A stretch of DNA of 64,000 nt from Pseudonocardia sp. SCN 73-27 (GTDB lineage Bacteria; Actinomycetota; Actinomycetes; Mycobacteriales; Pseudonocardiaceae). The notes below the pieces were generated by a model that was not told the origin of the DNA, did no database searches, and saw only the letters and a list, made by a program, of their open reading frames with translations. The position numbers and the translations under genes are program-made. The stretch covers positions 62,001-126,000 of the forward strand of contig MEGH01000001.1 of assembly GCA_001725415.1 (NCBI GenBank), in the 5' to 3' direction. Position 1 is the stretch's first letter; each line of letters opens with the position of its first letter. This document shows, in pieces, positions 53,727-62,773 of the stretch.

Positions 53727-53743
53727 CGGTTCGACGCGGTGGT

Positions 53744-53757
53744 GTTTCACGTGAAAC
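53744..53757. promoter_or_regulatory. parS site 2
   Basis: Exact GTTTCACGTGAAAC, 17 bases after the ligase stop. Confidence 0.92.
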
Positions 53758-54142
53758 GGTGTCGGCCCCTGGAGGGGTAGGGGACTGCCTCTCCGGACGG
53801 GTGTCCGGCCCTCCTCGACGCGAGCGCAGCGGCCTGAGTCCGTCGGGCCAACGCACCGCAGCACCTCTGTCGTCCAACTCTCTGGCGGATGCCTACCGCG
53901 GCCGCGAAGCTCCGCGCCGGTCGGTCCGCCCGCTCGCCGACCGGGCCGCGCACACGTTCGTCTGACCGGTCCCGTGTGCGCTTCGTTCAGGAATGGCCGC
54001 GCTGCAGGTCGCCGCCGCGCATCTCGCTGGTCGAGAGCGGCCACAAGTATCCGGTGGCCCCAGCGCGGGCTCGCGTTGCCGCGTCCGGCGGCGACCGTCG
54101 CACAAGCGGCCGGACACGCGGCGTTCGCGCGCGCGTGCAGAT

Positions 54143-54156
54143 GTTTCACGTGAATC
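54143..54156. promoter_or_regulatory. parS site 3 (one mismatch)
   Basis: GTTTCACGTGAATC, one base from the consensus. Confidence 0.75.
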
Positions 54157-54479
54157 GTTGAGTCCGAACCCCGTATGACCCTGGCGGAACCAGCCCCCGG
54201 CGCAGGGGCACGGCCCATCGAGATGCAGCGAGCTGGGTCCGGCCGACAGCCCCGCTTCCGGCCGTTGCACCCTAACGGCCATCGCGAAGCCCGGCTCCGT
54301 GCCGGTCCGGGCGGGCGCGCCGTCTTGCCGCGGCCGTCGCATCCGCTCCGCCAACGTCGACCGCCGGGGAATGCCGGGTTCGGCGAGGGCCTCGGGTGCG
54401 ACCCCCGTGGCGCCGGCACCGCTGCCGGGCCCGCTCTGCAGAGTCCGCACCAGGCGCTTCACGACGCGGTTTCGGTGCG

Positions 54480-54599
54480 AGCCCCCGGTGCGACTCCCCG
54501 GCGCCAGCACCATCCGCCGGGTCCGCTCCACTCCACCGAAGTCACCCGCAGCCGGGTCACCGCGGGATCCACTGCAAGCCCCCGGTGCGACTCCCCGGC
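54480..54599 (+). repeat. Pair of 23-base direct repeats
   Basis: AGCCCCCGGTGCGACTCCCC plus three more identical bases occurs at 54480-54502 and 54577-54599. A diverged relative is near 54,390. Origin unknown; no mobile element was recognised. Confidence 0.7.
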
Positions 54600-54799
54600 C
54601 GCTACCGGTGCCGCATCGTGAAGAGCTCGACCTGCTCACGCGCATCTCCATCCTCGGCCCGTCGCGCGACCGGGACACGGCCACAGCCGTGCTCCGCGGG
54701 CCGCTACCCGACGACCAGACTTCGTCGGCCCTCGTCGCACGCCGCGAGGCGGCCGGCGCCGTCCCGGGGGTCGCCCCGCAGTGCGACGATCGAGTGGTC

Positions 54800-55098
54800 C
54801 TCGAAGCAAGATCATCTGCGGCGCCGACATCGGCCAGGTGGGCAGCGGAGTTGCCGGAGGCGTAGCGTTCTCGGTGTTCAGGATCAGGTTCCCGGCGAGC
54901 GCGGTGTCCGCGAGCGATCGACCCGCGGATCATCTCCTGGCCGGACAGGACGCCGACGGCGGCGTTGGAGACCACGGCGGGCCACATGTCGACCGGCGTC
55001 AGGCCGGCGTCCTCCAGCACGGCGGCGATTGTCCCGCGCCCATCTGTGGCCCCGAGCGAGAACGCGCGCGAGCCGCCTGACGCAGGCGACACGACCAT
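54800..55098 (-). pseudogene. Possible decayed gene fragment
   Basis: On the minus strand, from about 55,070 to 54,920, codons have nearly all G or C in third position and encode TIAAVLEDAGLTPVDMWP and SNAAVGVLSGQEMIR. After about 54,915 the coding-like signal moves to another frame (SLADTALAGNLILNTENA), which suggests a one-base frameshift. Both ends fade into non-coding sequence. I do not recognise the family. Confidence 0.4.
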
Positions 55099-55152
55099 CG
55101 CGATCGGACGAGCGGCCCGACCTTCGAGTTGTGGTCGCCCGGTTCTGCTCGT

Positions 55153-55166
55153 GTTTCACGTGAAAC
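55153..55166. promoter_or_regulatory. parS site 4
   Basis: Exact GTTTCACGTGAAAC. Confidence 0.92.
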
Positions 55167-55764
55167 GTGGGCAGGGCGTCGGGCTCGTCTGGTGAGCGTC
55201 GTCGGTGGCTGTGGGGTCGCCGGCTGGCTCCGCGAACGACGATCGCACGTCTCCAGCGCACAGAAGCAGGTTCTCTGCGTGCCGCTCCAGCCGGGTCGGG
55301 GGAGCGTGACCCGGACTGTGCTGCCATCCCGGCACCTGACCGGGCCCCTCCAAGCTGCCGACTACGGCGGTATGCCTGTGTCGGGTCCACTAGCTCCTCT
55401 CGGTGCTCGTGCCGCTCGCGTAGCGGGCTCGGGACCAACTCATCCGCCCGTCGAGGCAGCGTCGTCCGGCAGATATCGTGTGGCGGACCGTCCGGCAGAG
55501 GACCCGCGGCGCCTGCTGGCCTCTGCGGTCCGGTGTCCGCGCCCAGCCAAGGATTTCCCGGTCAGCGTGCTGCGTGGCGCTCACCGCCCAGCTGAGACGT
55601 CGTAGTTGCCCACTGAGCCCGGCCTGGTGCGTCGTTGCAGCGCCGGGGGAAGGGCCGCAGCAGCTGGAGCTGGTTGCCCGACCGACGACCGGGACACGCC
55701 CAGAGCGATCGCCCTGGCGTCCACCCAGCACCCCGTTGCGACCAAGCTGCGAGAAACACAAGCA

Positions 55765-55778
55765 GTTTCACGTGAAAC
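55765..55778. promoter_or_regulatory. parS site 5
   Basis: Exact GTTTCACGTGAAAC, followed by A as in the 16-base palindromic consensus on that side. Confidence 0.92.
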
Positions 55779-56930
55779 ATCGCGACCTGCCCACCCAGTC
55801 ATCGCGAATCACAACGACCGCCGCAGCCAACTCAGCTGGTCCACGTCATCCGAGTACAGCCACGATGCCGCGTCTCCTACTCCAGCACGGCTCGTGATGC
55901 CAGCCTCCGCGAGCGAGACCGAGCAGGCCGCGGACGTGGGGTCGATGTCGACTCATGGCACCGACGCGGCGGCCCGGACCAGCGCCTGCACCCAGCGCCT
56001 ACGCCCGGCGCCGCATCGAAACGTGCGGACCCACCTCCTCTTGCAGGAGCGCATCGTCACTTAGGTCGCCGAGCGCTGAGCGACTGCGCTCGTCTCCTCA
56101 GCCGGCGGCGCCACAGCCTCGGCGCCGCCCAACTCCGGGGGTCGTAGTCGTGGAATGTCAGCCAGGCCCGGCGGCACCCATCCGGCTCGGCGGCACCCGG
56201 CGCGGGCAATCTCCCGGTTCCCGCCGCAGCCGAGGCTTGGGGACGCGGACACAAGGCCGTCGCACTGCCGCTCACGGCCCCACCTTGCTCACCGGCGACG
56301 TCGACGCGCCTCCGATGACCTCCGCCGGCTCGACACATCGCCGGGGAGCCCGGCAGATGCAGCCGAGGGATGACTCGTCGAGCGCGCACAGCCTCACCTC
56401 GCGGCGGCCCAACGTGCCGCATCTGGCCTGTGTTGGCGTCTCAACACAGGTGCGACAGGCGTTGCCTCACCACATCCGAGACAGGCGGTCCTGAATCCAT
56501 CGGCCGCAGACGGGTCGGGCGAGGGCGATCGTGGCGACAAGTGCGTCCCAACGTGTGGCGGCGACTTCGCCCGAGTGTCGTCGTCGCGCCGGCACGGCGT
56601 TCCTTGAGGCCGGCCGGCATCTCGCCCGCATCCGGCCGATTGCAGTGGCAGCGCGTCCGACCGATCGGTGGATCCGTCGAGTCGTCCTCCCCGGGCGAGG
56701 AGCGGGGACCCTGAACACCGGTCGGTCTGCGGGTCGAGTGGAACTGGAGCGGGACACCCACCCGCGCCGCCGGCCCGCTCTGCTCGCCGCATGTCGCGGG
56801 CGCCGTCGCCTCTGCGGACAGCGAATCGTTCGCTATCGCACGGTCATCAGCACCACCTCTGATAATCCGACAACATCGTGTCGATCACCGAGGGTATCTG
56901 GATGGTGTTTCGCCGACCCAAAAAACGGGT

Positions 56931-57911
56931 TCAGCCGCGATCTTTCGGGCTGTTCATGAGCTCGGCGATCCGCTTGAGGTCCTCGACGGATCCGAACTCG
57001 ACGACGATCCGTCCCTTCCGCTGCCCGAGCTCGACACGGACGCGGGTGTCGAAGCGGTCGGAAAGGCTCTCGGCGAGACGTTCGGCGCCGGGGGCGTGGA
57101 TCGGCTTGCGCCGTGCGGGGCGGGCGGGGGTGGGCTTCTCGTTGCGCGTGACGAGGACGGCTTCCTCGGTGGCACGGACGGACATGCCCTCGGCGACGAT
57201 GCGGGTCGCGAGCTCTTCCTGGCGACCGGGGTCGTCGAGGCCGAGGAGTGCGCGGGCGTGGCCGGCGGAGAGGACGCCGGCGGCGACGCGCCGCTGCACG
57301 GCGACGGGCAGGCGCAGCAGCCGGATCATGTTGGTGACGACGGGGCGGCTGCGGCCGATGCGGTCGGCGAGCTCGGCGTGGGTGACGCCGAACTCGGCGA
57401 GGAGCTGTTCGTACGCGGCCGCTTCTTCGAGCGGGTTGAGCTGGACGCGGTGGATGTTCTCCAGGAGCGCATCGCGGAGCATGGCGTCGTCGGCAGTGCT
57501 GCGGACGATCGCGGGGATGCGGTCGAGGCCGGCGCGTTGCGCGGCGCGCCACCGTCGTTCGCCCATGATGAGCTGGTAGCGGCCGCCGTCGGCGTCGCGG
57601 ACGACGACGGGCTGGAGCAGCCCGAACTCTCGGATGGAGTGTTCGAGCTCGGCGAGATGTTCCTCGTCGAAGGCGGTGCGGGGCTGCTTGGGGTTGGGTC
57701 GGATCGCGTCGACGTCGATCTCGCGGTAGATCGCGCCGGCGATGGGGGCGGGCTCGTCACCACCGGTGGACGCAGGCGCGGGCGCGCCGCGGTTCCAGGA
57801 GTCGGGCACCGGCGGCGACGTGGGCGGTGCCGGGTCGAGCGGTCCGGCCGGGGGGCCGGTGGGGATGAGGGCGGCGAGTCCGCGGCCCAGCCCACCCTTG
57901 CGCTCGGCCAT
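56931..57911 (-). CDS. parB: Chromosome-partitioning protein ParB
   Basis: The 326-residue protein begins with the ParA-interacting [17 protein letters not shown], then a Pro-rich linker, the ParB/Srx CTP-binding domain ([57 protein letters not shown]), the helix-turn-helix that reads parS ([33 protein letters not shown]) and a C-terminal dimerisation domain. It follows parA with three bases between them. Six nearby parS sites are its targets. Confidence 0.98.
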   Translation of the reverse strand: MAERKGGLGRGLAALIPTGPPAGPLDPAPPTSPPVPDSWNRGAPAPASTGGDEPAPIAGAIYREIDVDAIRPNPKQPRTAFDEEHLAELEHSIREFGLLQPVVVRDADGGRYQLIMGERRWRAAQRAGLDRIPAIVRSTADDAMLRDALLENIHRVQLNPLEEAAAYEQLLAEFGVTHAELADRIGRSRPVVTNMIRLLRLPVAVQRRVAAGVLSAGHARALLGLDDPGRQEELATRIVAEGMSVRATEEAVLVTRNEKPTPARPARRKPIHAPGAERLAESLSDRFDTRVRVELGQRKGRIVVEFGSVEDLKRIAELMNSPKDRG

Positions 57912-57914
57912 GCT

Positions 57915-58871
57915 CTACCGTCCGTTCGTCTCGACGCCTGCCGCGCTGTCGGCGCCCATCGCCGCGCCGCGGACCGCGATCTCCCGGGCCGCGTCGACGT
58001 ACGACATGGAGCCCCGGGAGCCGGGGTCGTAGGCGAGGACGGTCTGGCTGTAGCCGGGCGCCTCGGACACCTTCACACTGCGGGGAATGACGGTACGCAG
58101 GACCACGCTGCCGAAGTGCTGCCTGACCTCGGATGTCACCTGATCGGCGAGCTTGGTGCGGCCGTCGTACATGGTCAGCAGGATCGTGGAGACGTGCAGG
58201 CTGGTGTTGAGGTGCGACCGGACGAGGTCGATGTTGCTGAGGAGCTGCCCGAGCCCTTCGAGCGCGTAGTACTCGCACTGGATCGGGATGAGCACCTCGG
58301 CGGCCGCGACGAGCGCGTTGACGGTCAGCAGGCCGAGCGAGGGCGGGCAGTCGATGAGGACGTAGTCGACGTCGAGCTGGTCGAGGACGTCGGGGCTGAG
58401 GGCCTGCTTGAGGCGCTGTTCGCGGGCCACCATGCTGACGAGCTCGATCTCGGCGCCGGCGAGGTCGATCGTCGCGGGCACGCAGAGCAGGTCGGGGGAG
58501 GCGGTGCTGGGGACGGCGGCGTCGAGCAGGCTGATCTCGCCGAGGAGCGCCTCGTAGACCGACGGCGTACCGGCGCGGTGGTCGACGCCGAGGGCGGTGC
58601 TGGCGTTGCCCTGGGGGTCGAGGTCGACGACGAGGACGCGAACCCCGTGCAGCGCAAGGGCGGCGGCGAGGTTGACGGTGCTCGTGGTCTTACCGACGCC
58701 GCCCTTCTGGTTGGCGACGGTCAGCACCCGGCGATGGGCGGGCCGGGGCATGGCGTAGCGGTCGGGGTGGCGCATCCGGGCGGCCCGCTCGGCCTCCTCC
58801 GCGATCGGCGTCCACCCCGGACTCGGTGCCGGACCGCCCGATGTTCCACGTGAAACGTCGGCCTCGGTCAC
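57915..58871 (-). CDS. parA: Chromosome-partitioning ATPase ParA/Soj
   Basis: The 318-residue Walker ATPase has the deviant Walker A NQKGGVGKTTSTVNLA, the second motif VLVVDLDPQGNAS and LIDCPPSLGLLTVNAL. It moves ParB-parS complexes. The GTG at 58871 overlaps the rsmG stop by four bases. A parS-like site lies inside its early codons (58843-58856), so ParB binding there could affect expression of the operon. Confidence 0.97.
   Translation of the reverse strand: MTEADVSRGTSGGPAPSPGWTPIAEEAERAARMRHPDRYAMPRPAHRRVLTVANQKGGVGKTTSTVNLAAALALHGVRVLVVDLDPQGNASTALGVDHRAGTPSVYEALLGEISLLDAAVPSTASPDLLCVPATIDLAGAEIELVSMVAREQRLKQALSPDVLDQLDVDYVLIDCPPSLGLLTVNALVAAAEVLIPIQCEYYALEGLGQLLSNIDLVRSHLNTSLHVSTILLTMYDGRTKLADQVTSEVRQHFGSVVLRTVIPRSVKVSEAPGYSQTVLAYDPGSRGSMSYVDAAREIAVRGAAMGADSAAGVETNGR
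58843..58856. promoter_or_regulatory. parS site 6 inside parA (one mismatch)
   Basis: GTTCCACGTGAAAC on the plus strand, within parA codons 6-10 (DVSRGT). Identical to the site in leuS. Confidence 0.75.
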
Positions 58872-59581
58872 GATCGCTGCTCCCTCCTCCGGCCCGGGCG
58901 CCCGGCACGCGGCGCCGCGGTCCGTTCGACGAGCACGACGGTGCTCGGCACCTCGACGAGCCCTTCGCCGCACCGGACGACCGTCGCGTCACCACCACCG
59001 GCCTTGCGGACGGCGACCGCGTCGCGAGCGATCTCCTGCTCGGCGGACGCACCCTTGACGGCGACCAGCCTGCCACCTCGGCGCAGCAGGGGTAATGCCC
59101 ATCCGGCGAGGCGCGCGAGCGGGGCGACGGCGCGTGCGGTGACCACGTCTGCCCCCTCCCATCGCCGTCGGACCTCGGTCTCCTCGGCCCGTCCGCGCTG
59201 CACCTGGATCGGCAGGTCCAGGTCCTCGATGACCTCGGTGAGCCAGTCGACCCGTCGGGCCAGCGGTTCCACGAGGACGACGTGCAGGTCCGGACGTGCC
59301 AGCGCCAACGGTATCCCGGGCAGGCCCGCTCCCGAACCCAGGTCGACGACTCGTGCCCCTTCCGGGACCACTTCCTTCACGACTGCACAGTTCAGGATGT
59401 GCCGGTCCCACAAGCGTTCGGTTTCGCGCGGGCCGATGAGGCCGCGTTCGACGCCGGTGGTCGCCAGGTGCTCCGCATAGCGCACCGCCGCCGGCAGCCG
59501 TTCACCGAAGATCTCGGCGGCCACCGACGGCGGTGAGGCGACGGGCGCGACGTCGCCGTGCGCGGGGACGTCAGCCGCCAC
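58868..59581 (-). CDS. rsmG: 16S rRNA (guanine-N7)-methyltransferase RsmG (GidB)
   Basis: The 237-residue protein methylates G527 of 16S rRNA with SAM. Visible signatures: RLWDRHILNCAVV, the SAM loop VVDLGSGAGLPGIPLALARPD, VEPLARRVDWL and VVTARAVAPLARLAGWALPLL. GTG start lies inside the end of jag; the stop overlaps the parA start. Loss of this enzyme causes low-level streptomycin resistance in relatives. Confidence 0.96.
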   Translation of the reverse strand: MAADVPAHGDVAPVASPPSVAAEIFGERLPAAVRYAEHLATTGVERGLIGPRETERLWDRHILNCAVVKEVVPEGARVVDLGSGAGLPGIPLALARPDLHVVLVEPLARRVDWLTEVIEDLDLPIQVQRGRAEETEVRRRWEGADVVTARAVAPLARLAGWALPLLRRGGRLVAVKGASAEQEIARDAVAVRKAGGGDATVVRCGEGLVEVPSTVVLVERTAAPRAGRPGRRREQRS

Positions 59582-60104
59582 TGCGGAAGACGACGACCTG
59601 GCGACGGGGCTCCTCGCCCTCGCTCTCGCTGTTGACGCCCTTGATCTTGGAGACGGCGTCGTGCACGACCTTGCGCTCGAAGGGCGTCATGGGCCGCAGC
59701 TTGACCGGCTGCCCGGAGTCCAGGACGTCCTTCGCGGTGCGCTTGCCGAGCTCGGTGAGCTCGTCGCGACGCCCCTGGCGCCACTGGGCGATGTCGAGCA
59801 TCAGCCGGCTGCGGTTGCCGGAGGCCTGCTGCACGGCGAGCCGGGTGAGCTCCTGCAGCGACTCCAGGACCGCGCCGCGGTCGCCGACCAGCTTCTCGAG
59901 GTCCTCGCCGCCGTCGATGCTGACGATGGCGCGGCCGGCCTCGACGTCGAGGTCGATGTCCCCGTCGTAGTCGAGCAGGTCGAGCAGGCGCTCGAGGTAG
60001 TCACCCGCGATGTCGCCCTCGCGGATGAGCTGCTCCTCGGCCGTCGCCGGCTTGGGGGCGTCGGTGGTGGTGTCGGCAGAACCGTCCTCGGCGGTCTTCG
60101 GCAC
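59571..60104 (-). CDS. jag: Jag/KhpB-type RNA-binding protein (KH and R3H domains)
   Basis: The 177-residue protein has an N-terminal acidic linker, a KH-like domain (about 45-105, IVSIDGGEDLEKLVGDRGAVLESLQELTRLA) and an R3H domain (about 110-170, MTPFERKVVHDAVSKIKGV). Relatives bind RNA and affect cell-wall growth. The Jag-N domain of firmicute homologues is absent, as in other actinobacteria. GTG at 60104 has GGGAG seven bases upstream. Confidence 0.93.
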   Translation of the reverse strand: MPKTAEDGSADTTTDAPKPATAEEQLIREGDIAGDYLERLLDLLDYDGDIDLDVEAGRAIVSIDGGEDLEKLVGDRGAVLESLQELTRLAVQQASGNRSRLMLDIAQWRQGRRDELTELGKRTAKDVLDSGQPVKLRPMTPFERKVVHDAVSKIKGVNSESEGEEPRRQVVVFRSGG

Positions 60105-60208
60105 GGTGGGTCTCCCTTCTGACGATCCGGGCGGCCGGAGACGCAGCGGGGGAGCTGGGTCCGGACCTCCGGCGCCGGGCCCCGACGGGTCCGGCTCGTG
60201 GCTTCGGG

Positions 60209-61309
60209 TCAGCGGCGCTTTCGGCCCTTGCGGGCCGCGGAGGGCCGTGAGCCTCCGCTGGTGGTCCTGCCGTTGCGCGCATTGGGTGATCCGTTGGACC
60301 CCCCGCGCTGCTGTCCGGAGGACGGCGTGACCGGCTTGGAACCGGGCTTCTTGGCCGGGGGAGCGGGCGTGTCGCCGTCGGAGTCGGACTCCTTGGTCAG
60401 ATCGACCTCGGCAGCGCCGTCCGCGGCGCCGGGGTCGTTCTTCGCGGCGGCACCGTTGCGGTTGGGCTTCTGACCGGGCTTCGGCGCGAGCGCCTGCCGG
60501 TTGGTCGTCGCCTGCTCCTTCTTGGCGGCCTCTTCGGCGTCGATCTTCTTGTAGACGATCCGCTGCTGGGCGAGCGTCCACAGGTTGTTCGAGACCCAGT
60601 ACATGAGAATGGCGAGCGGCAGGAACGGCGCACCGACGACGACACCGATCGGGAACACGTACAGCATCAGCTTGTTCATGATCGCCGACTGGGGGTTGGC
60701 CGCCTGGGCCTCCGTCTGCCGGGCGACCGAGTGCCGCGCCGTGATGTGCGTGAAGATGCCGGCCATGATCATCAGCGGGATCATGACGACCAACATCTGG
60801 CCGACGGTGGTGCCGAGCTGGTCGAGGCTGGGGGCCCCCTGCAGCGGGACGATCGAGGCGCCGAGCTTGGCGCCGAACAGGTCCGACTCGACGAACGACT
60901 GCACGTCGGTGGCGTTGAAGATGTAGTTCTCGGTCTTCCCGGGCTTGAACTCGCGCAGCACGTGGAAAAGGCCGATGAACACCGGCACCTGGATGAGGAT
61001 GGGGAGGCAGCCGCCGAGCGGGTTGACGCCCTGCTCGCTCTGCAGGCGCTGCATCTCCTGCGTCATCTTCTGCTTGTCGTTGGCGTACTTCTTGCGGAGC
61101 TTCTGGATCTCCGGCTGGAACTCCTGCATCTTGCGCATCGACCGCACCTGGCCGACGAACGGCTTGTACAGGATCGCGCGGAGCGTGAAGACCAGGAAGA
61201 CGACCGAGAGCGCCCACGCGACACCGCTGGTGGGCGAGAAGACGAAGCCGAAAGCCTTGTGCCAGAACCACAGGATGGCCGAGACCGGGTAGTAGATGAA
61301 GTTCAGCAC
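60209..61309 (-). CDS. yidC: Membrane protein insertase YidC
   Basis: The 366-residue protein has the YidC core with about five helices: the first at 10-30, [17 protein letters not shown] carrying the conserved groove Arg, then [22 protein letters not shown] and later helices near [12 protein letters not shown] and [32 protein letters not shown] basic, low-complexity C-terminal tail of about 100 residues follows and may bind ribosomes. The lipoprotein signal of Gram-positive SpoIIIJ types is missing. It overlaps yidD by seven bases. Confidence 0.96.
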   Translation of the reverse strand: MLNFIYYPVSAILWFWHKAFGFVFSPTSGVAWALSVVFLVFTLRAILYKPFVGQVRSMRKMQEFQPEIQKLRKKYANDKQKMTQEMQRLQSEQGVNPLGGCLPILIQVPVFIGLFHVLREFKPGKTENYIFNATDVQSFVESDLFGAKLGASIVPLQGAPSLDQLGTTVGQMLVVMIPLMIMAGIFTHITARHSVARQTEAQAANPQSAIMNKLMLYVFPIGVVVGAPFLPLAILMYWVSNNLWTLAQQRIVYKKIDAEEAAKKEQATTNRQALAPKPGQKPNRNGAAAKNDPGAADGAAEVDLTKESDSDGDTPAPPAKKPGSKPVTPSSGQQRGGSNGSPNARNGRTTSGGSRPSAARKGRKRR

Positions 61310-61719
61310 CGGGCTTGCTCCTCGTGGTTCTCACCGTGGTCGGCGCCGCGACGGGCGTCCGCGTCCTCGGCCGGGCGTCGGTCGTCGTCGTGGCGTGGTG
61401 GGCGGCGCGGTGGCACCGGGTCCAGACCGCCAGGGTGCCACGGTCCGCAGCGCAGAAGCCGACGAACCGTCAGATAGCTCCCGCGGAGCACTCCGTGGAC
61501 CTGGAGCGCCTCGATCCCGTAGGAACTGCAGGACGGGTAGAAGCGGCACACGGGCGGGAACGCCGGGGAGATCCACCGCTTGTAGAAGCGGAGCGCGCCG
61601 ATCATGATGCGCGCCACCGGCGACGGGCGGTGCCCCTCGTCGACGGTCGGGTCGCCGGGCAGGTCGGCCGCGGGGTCGACAGCGGCGTCACCGGTGGGTT
61701 CGGCAGCGGAGTCGGTCAT
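61303..61719 (-). CDS. yidD: Membrane insertion efficiency factor YidD
   Basis: The 138-residue protein contains the YidD core [34 protein letters not shown] with three conserved Cys. N-terminal acidic and C-terminal charged extensions of about 35 and 40 residues make it longer than the usual 70-90 residues. The C-terminal end overlaps the yidC start. It aids insertion of membrane proteins with YidC. Confidence 0.94.
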   Translation of the reverse strand: MTDSAAEPTGDAAVDPAADLPGDPTVDEGHRPSPVARIMIGALRFYKRWISPAFPPVCRFYPSCSSYGIEALQVHGVLRGSYLTVRRLLRCGPWHPGGLDPVPPRRPPRHDDDRRPAEDADARRGADHGENHEEQARC

Positions 61720-62072
61720 CGCGCGGCCACCGGGGAGAGGCGCCGCAGCGCAGTGCGGAGCGCGCCGTCGAGATCGGCGGCCAGCTCGGCCGAGGACGCC
61801 GTCGCCGCAGGGGGAAGTGCCCGGACGACGAGCCGTGCCCCGGCGGGCAGCGCGGCGAGGCGTGGAGCCACGACATGGCGAAGCCGCCGGGTCACGCGGT
61901 GGCGGACAACCGCGTTGCCGACGGCCTTGCTGACGACGAATCCGGCCCGGGGCGCGTCGGAACCCACGACGTCGAGATGGACGACGAGATGCGAACGGCC
62001 GCTACGGCGACCACGCCGCATCGTCGTCGCGAACTCGTCCCGACGGGTGAGCCGGGCCCCGGCCGGCAGCAC
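61716..62072 (-). CDS. rnpA: Ribonuclease P protein component
   Basis: The 118-residue basic protein is the protein subunit of RNase P. Conserved: [18 protein letters not shown], and the RNR-type motif [20 protein letters not shown] start at 62072, 12 bases after the rpmH stop. The stop overlaps yidD by four bases. Confidence 0.95.
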   Translation of the reverse strand: MLPAGARLTRRDEFATTMRRGRRSGRSHLVVHLDVVGSDAPRAGFVVSKAVGNAVVRHRVTRRLRHVVAPRLAALPAGARLVVRALPPAATASSAELAADLDGALRTALRRLSPVAAR

Positions 62073-62084
62073 TCCGCTGCCTGA

Positions 62085-62228
62085 TCAGGCGGAGAGCTTG
62101 TCGCGTCCCTTGCTGCGACGCGCAGCGAGGATCGCGCGGCCCGCGCGAGTGCGCATACGCAGCCGGAAACCGTGCTTGCGCGCCCGACGGCGGTTGTTCG
62201 GCTGGAAGGTGCGCTTGCCCTTGCTCAC
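62085..62228 (-). CDS. rpmH: 50S ribosomal protein L34
   Basis: A 47-residue, very basic protein translated from GTG 62228: [20 protein letters not shown] continuing with [20 protein letters not shown]. This is the L34 signature. AGGAGAG precedes the start. It heads the rpmH-rnpA-yidD-yidC-jag-rsmG-parA-parB group and diverges from dnaA. Confidence 0.97.
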   Translation of the reverse strand: MSKGKRTFQPNNRRRARKHGFRLRMRTRAGRAILAARRSKGRDKLSA

Positions 62229-62773
62229 TGTCGGCTCTCCTGGTCGACGCCGGCCCTGCGAACAGGCGGCGTCGTGTCGCTATGGACGATGTCTCGGGTG
62301 GTGCGGTGGTGCTCGGACAGGCCGACGAGCCCGTGGGCAGACGACCTCGCGAACGATCGGCGGCACGCAGAACGTGCCAGTCCTCGGACGCGGCTCGTTC
62401 AAGGGTACGCAGCGCCCGAAGAGGGGGTCAAACCGCCCCCGCCGTCGGCTTCGTGCCGCGCGTGCAAGCCGACACGCCGAGGTGGACGAGGCAGGCCCGA
62501 GGGCGCCTTGTGGCATCGGGCCGGGGGTTGTTACCTTCCCCCCTCACAGTTCGATCCGGGGGGATCGGGAACACCCGCTCCGAACACGCCGACGTGGGCC
62601 CGCGAGACGCCCACGGTCGAATGCTGCGTACGGTCTGCGCACAAGTGTGGATAACTCTGGGGATCGACTGCGGGGACCCGACGGGTCTCCCGGCGTCCGG
62701 TCGACAGCGGTCCGTCGTGCGCGAGGGACCGCCCCCGAAAGAACGGACGAGAGCTGCGGAGGGAGCAGGCCCG
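62229..62773. other. rpmH-dnaA divergent intergenic region
   Basis: 545 bases without a gene, carrying promoters for both rpmH and dnaA. TGTGGATAA at 62646-62654 is the reverse complement of the perfect DnaA box TTATCCACA, suggesting autoregulation of dnaA. Only one clear box was seen, so the main origin is more likely in the dnaA-dnaN gap beyond the window. Confidence 0.6.
62646..62654 (-). promoter_or_regulatory. DnaA box upstream of dnaA
   Basis: Perfect TTATCCACA on the minus strand, 120 bases before the dnaA start. Confidence 0.7.

Larger units (their letters stand above)
53727..56930. other. 3.2 kb gene-poor segment with parS sites beside parB
   Basis: No intact gene is supported on either strand. 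Long open frames here are Arg/Ser-rich, lack ribosome sites and compete on both strands. It holds four parS sites, a 23-base direct repeat (54480 and 54577) and one stretch with coding-like codon use on the minus strand (54,800-55,098). The last part before parB contains AT-richer sequence around 56,850-56,930 including a run of six A. Confidence 0.6.

Noticed and set aside
53893-55098. A 401-codon minus-strand frame as a complete gene
   Set aside because: Only its first 60 or so codons look coding; the rest is Arg/Ser-rich without codon bias, and the better signal shifts frame. Reported as a remnant instead.
53727-56930. tRNA genes, insertion sequence or prophage in the gene-poor segment
   Set aside because: No GTTCRANNC-type T-loop with matching stems, no transposase or integrase reading frame and no terminal inverted repeats were seen.
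62229-62773. Chromosomal origin oriC in the rpmH-dnaA gap
   Set aside because: Only one clear DnaA box and no AT-rich unwinding element; actinobacterial origins usually lie between dnaA and dnaN, outside this window.
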